Positions 35,438 through 43,520 of a stretch of 64,000 nt of DNA are shown here, piece after piece (within the stretch, counting starts at the first letter, position 1; every line of letters starts with the position of its first letter). The DNA lies in assembly GCF_026965535.1 (NCBI RefSeq), contig NZ_CP114039.1, positions 620,001-684,000 on the forward strand, in the 5' to 3' direction. The position numbers were made by a program, and so were the translations under genes. This DNA is from Corallococcus sp. NCRR (lineage in GTDB: Bacteria > Myxococcota > Myxococcia > Myxococcales > Myxococcaceae). A model generated the notes under the pieces. It was given only the letters and a program-made list of their open reading frames with translations. It was not told where the DNA came from and made no database searches.

Positions 35438-36904
35438 TCAGGACAGGGGGCCCGGGTCGCCATGGCGCGACTTGAGCAGCCGCTCCAGCCGCTCCGGCTC
35501 CATGCGCACCACGAAGGTCTTCTCCCGGGCATAGGTCACCTGCCCCGGAGCCGCGCCCTTCTGCTTGCGGACGAACTTCACCGGCATGTAGCTCACCTCG
35601 CCGCGGGGTTCGCCCTTGGCGCCCGAGTGGTGCAGCGCGAGGTGCGCCGCGTCCAGGAGCACCTCCTGCGCCACCTCCGCGTTCTTCTCCAGCGGCACCA
35701 CCACGTGGCTGCCCGGCAGGCCGCGCGCGTGCATCCACAGGTGCCACGGACGGGCCACCTTGAAGGTGAGCTGGTCGTTGTCCTCCGAGCCGCGCCCCAC
35801 CCAGATGCGAGAACCGCCGTGGCCCACGTACTCCTTGAAGGGCAGGCCCCCCTTCGGGCCCTCTTCCCCCTGGGTCACCTGGAGCACTTCCACCTGCGCG
35901 AGCAGCGCGGCGTCATCCATGGCTTCAATCTGCGTGAGCGCCGCCTGCGCGTGGGCGACCTCTCGCGCCAGCTCCGCCTCGCGGTGGCGGGCCTGCTCCA
36001 CGCCGCGCAGCAGGCGCCGGTACTGGTGGAAGTGCCAGTCCACCTGCTCCTGCGGCGTGCGCGTCGGGTCCAGCTTCACCTCCACCTCCTCCACGCCGGC
36101 CTCCGTGTAGACGGGCAGGACGATGAAGGTCTGGGACACGCCGCGCTTGAGCCGGTACAGGTTCTGCGTGAGGACCTCGCCCACCTGGCGGTGCTTCTCC
36201 GCCTCCGGGCCCCGGGCCGCGTCCGCGCGGACCTTCTCCAGCGTGCGCGAGGAGCGCTTCAGCCGCGCCCGGTACGGCTGCGCGAGCCGGCGGCGGATGG
36301 CGTCCGCGCGGCTGGTGCGGTCCTTCTGTCCGAGCACCCGCTCGGCGGCCTGCAGCCTGGGCAGCGCGTCGTCTTCCTTCGGCTCCAGACGCGAGGGCTG
36401 CGCGCGGCCCTTCGCCAACGCCTCCGCGGACACGGGCTCCGGAGGCGACCACTGCGCTCCGGGATAGAGGTTGCGCCGCTGACCGAACCCCTCGCCGGAG
36501 AGCATCAGGACGCGGTGGTTGTCGCTGAGGAGCAGCAGGCCTCCGGGCGCGCCCACCTCCATCACCAGGCGGCGGCGCACGTCCTCGCGCTCGAACTCCA
36601 GGACGATGGCGCGGCTCTCCTCCAGGTAGCGCGCGCCCTGGAGCTTGAAGCCGGTGAGCTCCTGGCGCAGCCAGCGCTGGAAGGGGGCGGGCTCTCCTGG
36701 CGTGGGGAAGCGATCTTCCGCGACGGACAGGCGCGACAGCTCGCCTTCGGCGCAGAGGCACAGCACCACCGATCTGCCGGGGACGCGCAGCTCCAGGTAG
36801 GCCAGGCGGGGCAGCGGGCACCACGCCTTCTGGGCCACCGCGCCCACCAGCCGGGCCGCGGCCTCCGCCACGACCTCCTCGAACTCTACCGGACGCAGCG
36901 ACAT
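35438..36904 (-). CDS. NFACT-family protein (RqcH / FbpA-like)
   Basis: A 488-residue protein; the start at 36904 is chosen for GGGAGGGG placed six bases upstream. The NFACT-N domain (VPGRSVVLCLCAEGELSRL, GFKLQGARYLEESRAIVLEF) spans about 1-170, a helical and coiled-coil middle (about 180-350) follows, and the NFACT-R/DUF814 domain at about 370-470 contains FKEYVGHGGSRIWVGRGSEDND, PWHLWMHARGLPGSHVV and AAHLALHHSGAK. Bacterial RqcH binds the 50S subunit with a stalled peptidyl-tRNA and adds Ala tails. This protein is shorter than typical RqcH, so the helix-hairpin-helix part may be reduced, and the rescue role is inferred. Promoter region lies beyond a terminator at 36950. Confidence 0.88.
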   Translation of the reverse strand: MSLRPVEFEEVVAEAAARLVGAVAQKAWCPLPRLAYLELRVPGRSVVLCLCAEGELSRLSVAEDRFPTPGEPAPFQRWLRQELTGFKLQGARYLEESRAIVLEFEREDVRRRLVMEVGAPGGLLLLSDNHRVLMLSGEGFGQRRNLYPGAQWSPPEPVSAEALAKGRAQPSRLEPKEDDALPRLQAAERVLGQKDRTSRADAIRRRLAQPYRARLKRSSRTLEKVRADAARGPEAEKHRQVGEVLTQNLYRLKRGVSQTFIVLPVYTEAGVEEVEVKLDPTRTPQEQVDWHFHQYRRLLRGVEQARHREAELAREVAHAQAALTQIEAMDDAALLAQVEVLQVTQGEEGPKGGLPFKEYVGHGGSRIWVGRGSEDNDQLTFKVARPWHLWMHARGLPGSHVVVPLEKNAEVAQEVLLDAAHLALHHSGAKGEPRGEVSYMPVKFVRKQKGAAPGQVTYAREKTFVVRMEPERLERLLKSRHGDPGPLS

Positions 36905-36949
36905 GGGCCCCTCCCGGGCGGACACACGAGGAGAGGTAAACCCCTGGCC

Positions 36950-36989
36950 CGCAAAAGAAAAACGGCCCGGCGGGTTTCGCCGAGCCGTT
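36950..36989 (-). terminator. Terminator of the histone-like gene
   Basis: Stem AACGGCCCGGCG/CGCCGAGCCGTT of 12 bp with one mismatch and a 5-base loop, followed on the minus strand by TTTTTCTTTTGC. It ends the transcript of the gene at 37029-37235 before the NFACT gene. Confidence 0.85.
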
Positions 36990-37028
36990 CACCGGACGTC
37001 AACGGACGCCCGAAATGACACCGCTACT

Positions 37029-37235
37029 TCAGGCTTCCGGGGTCGCCGGGGCCGCGGGGGCCGCAGCCTTGCGGCGGGAAGCGGTCTTCTTCTTCGCGGC
37101 CTTCTTGGCGGCCGGCTTCTTCGCGGCGGCCTTCTTGGCCGTACCGCGCTTGGCGGCAGGAGCCTTGCGGGCGGTCTTCTTCGTCGCGGTCTTCTTCGTC
37201 GCGGCCTTCTTCGCGGTCTTCTTCTTCGCGGCCAT
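37029..37235 (-). CDS. Histone H1-like Lys/Ala-rich nucleoid protein
   Basis: A 68-residue protein with GGAGG six bases before its ATG at 37235. Nearly the whole chain is KK/AA/T pattern (KKKTAKKAATKK, KRGTAKKAAAKK), ending in a neutral Ala/Pro tail. The composition and the KAAKK-type repeats match bacterial H1-like proteins that bind DNA through a flexible basic chain and help condense the nucleoid. Single gene with its own terminator; its short GC-repetitive coding sequence also shows internal DNA repeats. Confidence 0.88.
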   Translation of the reverse strand: MAAKKKTAKKAATKKTATKKTARKAPAAKRGTAKKAAAKKPAAKKAAKKKTASRRKAAAPAAPATPEA

Positions 37236-37582
37236 CGGAATCCTCCGTTCAGTGTTGAGGCCCGCGAGGACGCGAGCCCTGCACCCACTTCGAACTGAAC
37301 GTGAGTGCTTGAAATGAATGGTACGGGCGACATGCCAGTGTGTCAACGCATGGTGATGTATTGCAGTGCGCGGCGAGGCCGATTTTTGGCCTCCGGGCGC
37401 TTCGAACCGTTCGTGGCGGTCATTTCGGGGGTCCGGCGCGTCGCGTGCGAGGCCGAGTTTCCGGCTCCGGACGCACTTCGAGGGTCCGCGCTACAGGTCT
37501 GGATGTCCGCTGCCGTGCATCCGGCGCGCGCGCATCGCGTCGCTTCACGTCGTGGAGGCGGCGGCCTACGGTGCCCGCCCGC
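37236..37582. promoter_or_regulatory. Divergent region between histone-like and GH1 genes
   Basis: About 350 bases holding the promoters of two divergent genes. The part next to the histone-like gene (37300-37390) is AT-richer, as expected for a strong promoter. Two imperfect copies of a motif around CCGGCGCG and of TCCGG(A/C)CGC occur at 37390-37530. No coding sequence is supported. Confidence 0.4.
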
Positions 37583-38899
37583 ATGAGCTCCCCCGCGCTG
37601 ACCTTCCCCGCGTCCTTCACCTTCGGCGTCGCCACGTCCGCGTACCAGGTGGAGGGCGGCATCGAGAACGACTGGGCCCAGTGGGAGCGGCAGGGGAAGT
37701 TGAAGGAGCCCCATGCGCGATGCGGCCGCGCGGTGGACCACTGGAACCGCTACGCGGAGGACTTCGCCCTGGCGAAGGCGGTGGGGGCCACGGCGTTCCG
37801 GCTGTCGCTGGAGTGGGCGCGCATCGAGCCCGAGCGCGGCCGGTTCGATGGCGCGGCGCTGGAGGGCTACCGCGAGCGGCTCTTGAAGCTGCGCGCGATG
37901 GGCTTGCGGCCCGTGGTGACGCTCCATCACTTCACCCACCCCACGTGGTTCCACGCGTCCACGCCCTGGCACCTTCCGGAGAGCCTGGAGGCCTTCCGCC
38001 AGTACGTCCGCCGGTGCGCGCCCCTGTTGGAGGGGCTGGACGCGCTCGTCATCTCCTTCAACGAACCGATGGTCCTCTTGTTGGGCGGCTACCTCCAGGG
38101 CCTGATGCCGCCGGGCATCGCGGACGGGGCGAAGACGATGGCCGCGCTCGGCAACATGGTGCGCGCGCACGTCATCGCGCGGGAAGAGCTGGGCCAGCAC
38201 CTGGGCCGGGTGGAGCTGGGCATCTCCCAGAACATGCTCGCGTTCGCGCCGGACCGCTGGTGGCATCCCCTGGACCGCTCGCTGGTGCGGCTGGCGGCCC
38301 CGGCCTACAACCACGCGTTCCACGAAGCGCTGTCCTCCGGGCACCTGCGCGTGTTCATGCCGGGCGTGGCGTCCACGGACGTGCGCATCGAGGGGGCGCG
38401 CGACTCCGTGGAGTTCGTGGGCGTCAACTACTACACGCGCGCGCACCTGCGCTTCATGCCGCGCCCACCCTTCATCGACTTCAAGTACCGCGACCCGGAC
38501 GGGCGCGGACTCACCGACATCGGGTGGGAGCAGCGGCCCGAGGGCTTCCTCCAGCTCCTCCAGGAGGTGAAGCGCTACGGCAAGCCGGTGTGGGTCACGG
38601 AGAACGGCATCGACGACCGCCAGGGCACGGTGCGGCCGGAGTACCTGCACGCGCACCTGCGCCAGGTGCTGGCCGCGCGCGAGGCGGGCGTGGACGTGCA
38701 GGGCTACCTTTATTGGAGCCTGCTGGACAACTTCGAGTGGCTGGAGGGTTGGGGCCCGCGCTTCGGCCTCTACCACGTCGACTTCGACACGCTGGAGCGC
38801 CGCCCCACCCCGGCCTGCGACTACTTCCGCGCCGTGGCCACCGGGCGCGTGCTGGTGCCGCCAGGCGCTGGCGCCGCTCAGCCCAGCGCCGCGCGGTAG
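37583..38899 (+). CDS. Glycoside hydrolase family 1 (beta-glucosidase-like)
   Basis: A 438-residue intracellular beta-glycosidase. Start at 37583 fits the family N-terminus (TFPASFTFGVATSAYQVEGG). Catalytic residues: the acid/base Glu in ISFNEPM at about 165 and the nucleophile in WVTENGIDD at about 350. Substrate-binding RLSLEWARIEP, TLHHFTHPTW and LYWSLLDNFEWLEGWGPRFGL are all present. Likely cleaves aryl- or oligo-beta-glucosides. Its 3' end overlaps the convergent dusB gene by 22 bases. Confidence 0.95.
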   Translation: MSSPALTFPASFTFGVATSAYQVEGGIENDWAQWERQGKLKEPHARCGRAVDHWNRYAEDFALAKAVGATAFRLSLEWARIEPERGRFDGAALEGYRERLLKLRAMGLRPVVTLHHFTHPTWFHASTPWHLPESLEAFRQYVRRCAPLLEGLDALVISFNEPMVLLLGGYLQGLMPPGIADGAKTMAALGNMVRAHVIAREELGQHLGRVELGISQNMLAFAPDRWWHPLDRSLVRLAAPAYNHAFHEALSSGHLRVFMPGVASTDVRIEGARDSVEFVGVNYYTRAHLRFMPRPPFIDFKYRDPDGRGLTDIGWEQRPEGFLQLLQEVKRYGKPVWVTENGIDDRQGTVRPEYLHAHLRQVLAAREAGVDVQGYLYWSLLDNFEWLEGWGPRFGLYHVDFDTLERRPTPACDYFRAVATGRVLVPPGAGAAQPSAAR

Positions 38900-39891
38900 T
38901 CCACTTCCGGCTCCTCCAGGGGAGCGGTGGGGTCCGTGTCCGCGCCCGCGAAGAAGCGGCGCACGCTGTCCTCCACCGCCTCCGGCGAGTCCAGCCCGTT
39001 CACCTCCGAGCGGAAGTGCGCCGCGCCCTTGAGGCCGTGGGCGTACCAGGCCAGGTGCCGGCGGAAGGAGCGCACCGCGCTCAAGGGCTCCCCGACGAAC
39101 TCCGCGTGGGCCCGGGCGTGCTCCAGTACCAGCGCGCAGCGCTCCTCCGGCGTGGCGGGCGGGCCGCCCGAGAGTTCGCGGAAGAGCCACGGGTTGCCCA
39201 GGGCGCCCCGGCCAATCATCACGAAGTCGCAGCCGGTGCTGTCCAGCATGCGGTGGGCGTCCGCGACCGTCTTCACGTCGCCGTTGCCCATGATGGGCAG
39301 CTCCGGGAAGTGGCGCTTCAGGTCCGCGATGTGGGCCCAGTTCGCCTGCCCCGAGTAGCCCTGCTCGCGCGTGCGTGGGTGCAGGGCGAGCCCGGCGCAC
39401 CCGGCCTCCTGCAGCGCCTCCGCCACCTTCAGATAATTGAGCGTGCGCGCGTCCCAACCCGAGCGGATTTTACAGGTGACGGGCAGGCCGGTGGCTTCCC
39501 GGATGGCGCGGACGATGTCGGCGGCGCGGGGCACGTCGCACAACAGGCCGCTGCCGGCGCCGTTGCGCACCACCTTCTTCACCGGGCAGCCCATGTTGAT
39601 GTCGATGACCTGCGCGCCCGCGGCCTTGCCCACCCGCGCGGCCTGGGCCATGGCCTCCGGCTCGCCTCCGAAAATCTGGAGCGAGTAGGGCTTTTCCACG
39701 GTGGCGTCGTAGCGCAGGTACTTGAGGGTGCGCTGGTTCTGGCGCATCAGCCCCTGGGCGCTGACCAGCTCCGTGGGGCAGAGGGCCGCGCCCAGCCGGA
39801 AGGCGATGACGCGGAAGGGGCGCTCGCTCACGCCGGCCATGGGCGCGAGGATGTAGGGGTTGGGGAGCGTGTAGGGACCCAGCTTCAGCAT
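38878..39891 (-). CDS. dusB: tRNA-dihydrouridine synthase
   Basis: FMN enzyme reducing uridine in the tRNA D-loop. Start at 39891 begins MLKLGPYTLPNPYILAPMAG, the standard Dus N-terminus; product 337 residues. Motifs: APMAGVSERPFR, QIFGGEPEAMAQAA, DINMGCPVKKVVRNGAGSGL with the catalytic Cys, TCKIRSGWD, HPRTREQGYSG, IMGNGDV and MIGRGALGNPWLF. Placement in the DusB branch follows from MGCPVKKV and overall length. Overlaps GH1 at its 3' end and diverges from the protease gene at 39988. Confidence 0.93.
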   Translation of the reverse strand: MLKLGPYTLPNPYILAPMAGVSERPFRVIAFRLGAALCPTELVSAQGLMRQNQRTLKYLRYDATVEKPYSLQIFGGEPEAMAQAARVGKAAGAQVIDINMGCPVKKVVRNGAGSGLLCDVPRAADIVRAIREATGLPVTCKIRSGWDARTLNYLKVAEALQEAGCAGLALHPRTREQGYSGQANWAHIADLKRHFPELPIMGNGDVKTVADAHRMLDSTGCDFVMIGRGALGNPWLFRELSGGPPATPEERCALVLEHARAHAEFVGEPLSAVRSFRRHLAWYAHGLKGAAHFRSEVNGLDSPEAVEDSVRRFFAGADTDPTAPLEEPEVDYRAALG

Positions 39892-39987
39892 GCGGAAAGA
39901 CACCCTATACCCGCTGGAGGAACAGAAGTGCGCGGGCCATGAGAACGGCCCTGCGCGAGTGGGGGCCAACGATTAAGGTCCCCCTCC

Positions 39988-41415
39988 ATGTTCCGTTTTC
40001 GGCTCGGGAGCGTCCCCGTCCACGTCCACACGAGTCACCTGCTCTTCTCCGCGGTGTTCGCCTACCAGTCCCTTCCCCTGCCGGGCCGGCACTCGGGCGC
40101 CGGGTGGCTGGGGGCGCAGCTGGCCGACTCCGCGTCGCCCGGGTACATGGGCGCGGTGGTGGCCTACGTGCTGGCGTGGATGTTCATCATCTTCGTCTCC
40201 GTGCTCGTCCATGAGCTGGGGCACGCGGTGGCCTTCCGCTTCTATGGTTACCAGCCGAGCGTGGACCTGGTCTTCATGGGCGGCGTCACCCGGCCCAACA
40301 CGGACGCGCCCCTGGTCTGGCACCGGGACGTGGTGAGCAGCTTCGCGGGGCCGCTGGCGGGGCTGACGCTGGGCGTCCTGTGCCGGGTGGTGCTGACGCA
40401 GGTGGAGGGCCGCTCGGAGATGGCGGACTTCTTCCTGGGCAACTTCTTCTTCGCCAACATGTGGTGGGCGGTGCTGAACCTGCTGCCAGTGCCCCCCCTG
40501 GATGGCGGGCACATCAGCACGGCGCTGGCGACGCGGATGTTCGGGCGGCGCGGCTTCATCGTGTCGCACGTGCTGGCGCTGGGCCTGTGCGTGGGCCTGG
40601 TGCTGCTCAGCATCAAGCTCGGGGCCCTGTTCATGGGCGTCCTCTTCGCCATGTTCGGCTTCCAGTCGTTCCGCGTGCTGACGGACGTGATGCGCGCTCG
40701 CAACGAGGCGAAGGAGGAGGAGGGCCCCAATGCCCAGACCCTGCGCGAGGCGCAGCAGGCGCTGCGCGAGGACCGGCTGGACGACGCGTGGCGGCAGGGC
40801 AACCGGGTGCTGGAGACGGAGGGCCTGTCCCCGAACCTCACCAGCCGGACCCATTACCTGCTGGGCTGGGTGGCGCTGAAGCAGGGCCACGGGCGGCCCG
40901 CGCTGGACCACTTCTCCCAGGTGCAGGGCCAGCCGGTGGAGATGCACGCGGTGGCGGCGGCGTTCTCGCTGGTGGGGGATGACGCCCGGGCGGTGGGCTA
41001 CTGGAAGCAGGCGTGGGGCGAGTCGCGGGACCGCACGGTGATGCACGAGTACGCGGGCGCGCTCATCCGGCTGGGCCAGGTGAACGAGGCGCTGCGGCTG
41101 CCCGGCGTGGACCCGGCGGCCGCGTTCCGGTGCGCGGAGCGGGCGCTGTTCATCCGGGGCGCCTATTCGGAGGCCGCGGCGGTGAGCGAGGCGGCGCTCA
41201 AGCACGTGCCGGACCCGGGCATCGCGTACGACGCGGCCTGCGCCTTCTCACGCGCGGGCAACGTGGCGGACGCGGTGCGGCTGCTACAGCGGGCGGAGGA
41301 GCTGGGCTTCAAGGACGCGGCCTATGCCGCCTCCGACGAGGACCTGGCGCACCTGCACGGGCACCCCGCCTTCGAGGAGTGGCTGGCGAGGCTGCGGCCG
41401 GCCGCCTCGTCCTGA
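39988..41415 (+). CDS. Site-2-type membrane metalloprotease (M50) with TPR-like C-terminus
   Basis: A 475-residue protein. The membrane part (1-225) has about six hydrophobic segments, the zinc site VHELGH at 75-79 and the third ligand in LNLLPVPPLDGGH, as in the rhomboid-like or Rv-type M50B proteases that cut within membranes. From about 245 to the end it is soluble TPR-like (AQTLREAQQALREDRLDDAW, ALDHFSQVQGQPVEMHAV), where most M50 proteases of this type carry CBS or PDZ domains. Site-2 proteases commonly release sigma factors by cutting membrane anti-sigma factors. An ECF sigma factor and its membrane anti-sigma follow 55 bases later on the same strand, so this protease may act on that pair; this is inference. 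Confidence 0.88.
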   Translation: MFRFRLGSVPVHVHTSHLLFSAVFAYQSLPLPGRHSGAGWLGAQLADSASPGYMGAVVAYVLAWMFIIFVSVLVHELGHAVAFRFYGYQPSVDLVFMGGVTRPNTDAPLVWHRDVVSSFAGPLAGLTLGVLCRVVLTQVEGRSEMADFFLGNFFFANMWWAVLNLLPVPPLDGGHISTALATRMFGRRGFIVSHVLALGLCVGLVLLSIKLGALFMGVLFAMFGFQSFRVLTDVMRARNEAKEEEGPNAQTLREAQQALREDRLDDAWRQGNRVLETEGLSPNLTSRTHYLLGWVALKQGHGRPALDHFSQVQGQPVEMHAVAAAFSLVGDDARAVGYWKQAWGESRDRTVMHEYAGALIRLGQVNEALRLPGVDPAAAFRCAERALFIRGAYSEAAAVSEAALKHVPDPGIAYDAACAFSRAGNVADAVRLLQRAEELGFKDAAYAASDEDLAHLHGHPAFEEWLARLRPAASS

Positions 41416-41470
41416 CAGGGCGACTTTCTCCCGACCGGCGCCCCTGGGGCCCTAGAATCCACGCCCGCCC

Positions 41471-42112
41471 GTGAGCCCTTCGTCCCCTCCCGTGAAACCT
41501 GATGCCGCGCCCGTGCGTACCGGGGACATGCCAGCGTCTCCGGAAGCCTCCGGGGGAGGTGCCGGCGACCCGGACGAGGTGTTGATGGAGCGGTTCTGCC
41601 AGGGAGACGCGCAGGCGTTCGACGCGCTCTTCCAGCGCTACGCGCGCCCCGTCCAGGGCTACCTGGCGCGCCTCACCGGCAGCCCCGCCACCGCCGAGGA
41701 CCTGGCGCAGCTCACCTTCCTGTCCCTGGTGCGCGCGCGGGGCCGCTATCAGCCCGGCGCCCGCGTCCGGCCCTGGCTGTACGCCATCGCCACCAACGCC
41801 GCGCGCGACCATGCGCGCCGCCACCGCCGGCCGGAGGACCTCACGCCCGAGGGGGAGTTGCCCCTCACCGCCGTGGCGGACACGCCGGAGCCTCGCGACC
41901 TGGGGCTGGAGCGCGCGGTGCAACACGCCCTGGCGCAGCTTCCCGAAGGCCAGCGGCTGCCCATCCTCATGCACCGCTTCGAGGGCATGGGCTTCGCTGA
42001 AATCGCCGAGGCCCTGGGCCTCACCGAGAGCGCGGTGAAGGTCCGCGCCCACCGGGGCTACGCGCGGCTGCGCGAGCTGCTCGCGCCCCTTCAGCAGGAG
42101 ACCTCCCGATGA
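41471..42112 (+). CDS. ECF-type RNA polymerase sigma factor
   Basis: A 213-residue sigma-70-family protein from a GTG; the first 40 residues are Pro/Ala-rich and disordered. Region 2 (DAQAFDALFQRYARPVQGYLARLTG, AEDLAQLTFLSLVRARGRYQPGARVRPWLYAIATNAARDHARRHRR) and region 4 (LPEGQRLPILMHRFEGMGFAEIAEALGLTESAVKVRAHRG) are complete. Its stop overlaps the anti-sigma start (ATGA at 42109), a normal sign of a sigma/anti-sigma pair. It probably drives its own operon, including the site-2 protease upstream, but no -35/-10 motif could be assigned. Confidence 0.95.
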   Translation: MSPSSPPVKPDAAPVRTGDMPASPEASGGGAGDPDEVLMERFCQGDAQAFDALFQRYARPVQGYLARLTGSPATAEDLAQLTFLSLVRARGRYQPGARVRPWLYAIATNAARDHARRHRRPEDLTPEGELPLTAVADTPEPRDLGLERAVQHALAQLPEGQRLPILMHRFEGMGFAEIAEALGLTESAVKVRAHRGYARLRELLAPLQQETSR

Positions 42113-42891
42113 CGCCCGAGTGCGAACGCGTCCTGGACCGGATGGACGGCCCGTTGCCTCCGGACCTGGCGTCACACGCGGCCGGGTGCTCGGACTGCCG
42201 CGCCCTGCTGGAGGGCTTCCAGGTGCTGGCGCCCCCCGCCTCCGCCGCGCCCGCCGTCCCCATCGATGAAGCGAAGCTCGAGCAGTCGCGGCGCCAGTCG
42301 CTCACGGAGCTGGCGGCGCACCCCTTGCCCACGCCGTGGTGGAAGGAGGTGGCGGTGCTGCTCGCCACCTACCTGGGCGTGGGCGTGCTGGGGCTCTTCT
42401 GGGTGGGCCGGCACGGGCTGCTGCTCAACTCCGCGTCGCCCATGGCGGTGGCGCTGGTGGCGCTGCTCATCGTCGTGGGCGTGGGCGGCGGAGCGATGGT
42501 GGCCCTGGCCCCGAGGCAGCGCGCCTGGCCCTTCACGCTCGTGGCCGTGGGCGCGCTCGTCGTGGCGCTGGCGCAGTTGACCGGGCGCTCGGGCGTCCAG
42601 GTGCGGCCGTTCCTCGCGGGCACCCTGGGGTGCATGGGCGCGGAGGTGGCGCTTTCGGTGGTGCCGCTGGCCCTGGCGCTCGTCCTCCTGTGCCGCTCCG
42701 CCTTCCAGCCCGTGCGGGCGCTGGCGGCGGGGCTGTCCTCCGCGGGTGTGAGCCTGCTGGTACTTCACGTGCACTGCCCGGACGGCAGCGCGGGCCACCT
42801 GATGCTGGGCCACGTGCTGCCGTGGTTCGTGCTGGCGGGCGTGGCGGTGTTCATCCGCTCGCGCCTGCCGTCCCGCTCGTTCGCGCCCTGA
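42109..42891 (+). CDS. Membrane anti-sigma factor (zinc-binding, polytopic)
   Basis: A 260-residue protein translationally coupled to the sigma factor. The N-terminus holds a zinc-type anti-sigma motif HAAGCSDC (H-x3-C-x2-C), which binds the sigma factor in the cytoplasm. From about residue 80 there are six hydrophobic segments (for example VAVLLATYLGVGVLGLFWVG, MAVALVALLIVVGVGGGAMVAL, HVLPWFVLAGVAVFI), resembling the DUF1109/NrsF class. Unlike classical single-pass anti-sigmas, signal reception probably occurs within the membrane. Upstream protease may help release the sigma factor. Confidence 0.88.
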   Translation: MTPECERVLDRMDGPLPPDLASHAAGCSDCRALLEGFQVLAPPASAAPAVPIDEAKLEQSRRQSLTELAAHPLPTPWWKEVAVLLATYLGVGVLGLFWVGRHGLLLNSASPMAVALVALLIVVGVGGGAMVALAPRQRAWPFTLVAVGALVVALAQLTGRSGVQVRPFLAGTLGCMGAEVALSVVPLALALVLLCRSAFQPVRALAAGLSSAGVSLLVLHVHCPDGSAGHLMLGHVLPWFVLAGVAVFIRSRLPSRSFAP

Positions 42892-42902
42892 GCGCGGGCG
42901 CC

Positions 42903-43343
42903 CTACTGGAGCCGCGACAGCGCTTCCTGGGGGAAGGCCCGCGCGTCCACCTTGGCGTGCCACTCCTTGATGCGGCCGTCCGGCCCGATGACGACGCCCA
43001 CGCGGCGCGCGTTGGAGGCCGAGGCGTCATCCGCGGCCCCGTAGGCCAGCCCCACCTTGCGATCCACGTCGCACAGGAGCGGGAAGTTGAAGCCGAACTT
43101 CTGGGAGAACGCCTGGTTCTCCTCCGGCGTGTCGAAGCTGATGCCCAGGATGGCGGTGTCCTTGGACTCGTACTGGGTCTTGTGGTCGCGGAAGGAGCAG
43201 CCCTCCGCGGTGCATCCCGGGGTGTCCGCCTTCGGGTAGAACCAGAGCACCACGTTCTTGCCCCGGTAGTCCGACAGCCGGTGCGTCTTCCCCGTCGAGT
43301 CCTGCACGGTGAACTCCGGCGCCACGTCTCCCTGCTTGAGCAT
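42903..43343 (-). CDS. bcp: Thioredoxin-dependent peroxiredoxin (Bcp / PrxQ type)
   Basis: Reduces hydrogen and organic peroxides with thiol donors in the cytoplasm. Start at 43343 is favoured because AAGGAGG lies eight bases upstream; product 146 residues. It has VAPEFTVQDSTGKTHRLSDYRGKNVVLWFYPKADTPGCTAEGCSFRD, shown here in parts: the PGCTAEGC segment contains the peroxidatic Cys and, five residues on, the resolving Cys typical of PrxQ. GISFDTPEENQAF and FPLLCDVDRKVG complete the fold. Convergent with the anti-sigma gene. Confidence 0.94.
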   Translation of the reverse strand: MLKQGDVAPEFTVQDSTGKTHRLSDYRGKNVVLWFYPKADTPGCTAEGCSFRDHKTQYESKDTAILGISFDTPEENQAFSQKFGFNFPLLCDVDRKVGLAYGAADDASASNARRVGVVIGPDGRIKEWHAKVDARAFPQEALSRLQ

Positions 43344-43520
43344 GTGCGATGCCTCCTTCATGGGGTGGAAACCGGGGGCGTCGTAGCACGCTCCGGGGGC
43401 AGGGGGCCGGGCACCGCTCGGGTGATGTGTGGAGTGGAGTGCAGGCGGACGGCACCGGGGGGGCGCCATCATCAAGATGCTTGAAACGCACCGGACTCCT
43501 CCGTTTAGTAGGTGCACCAA

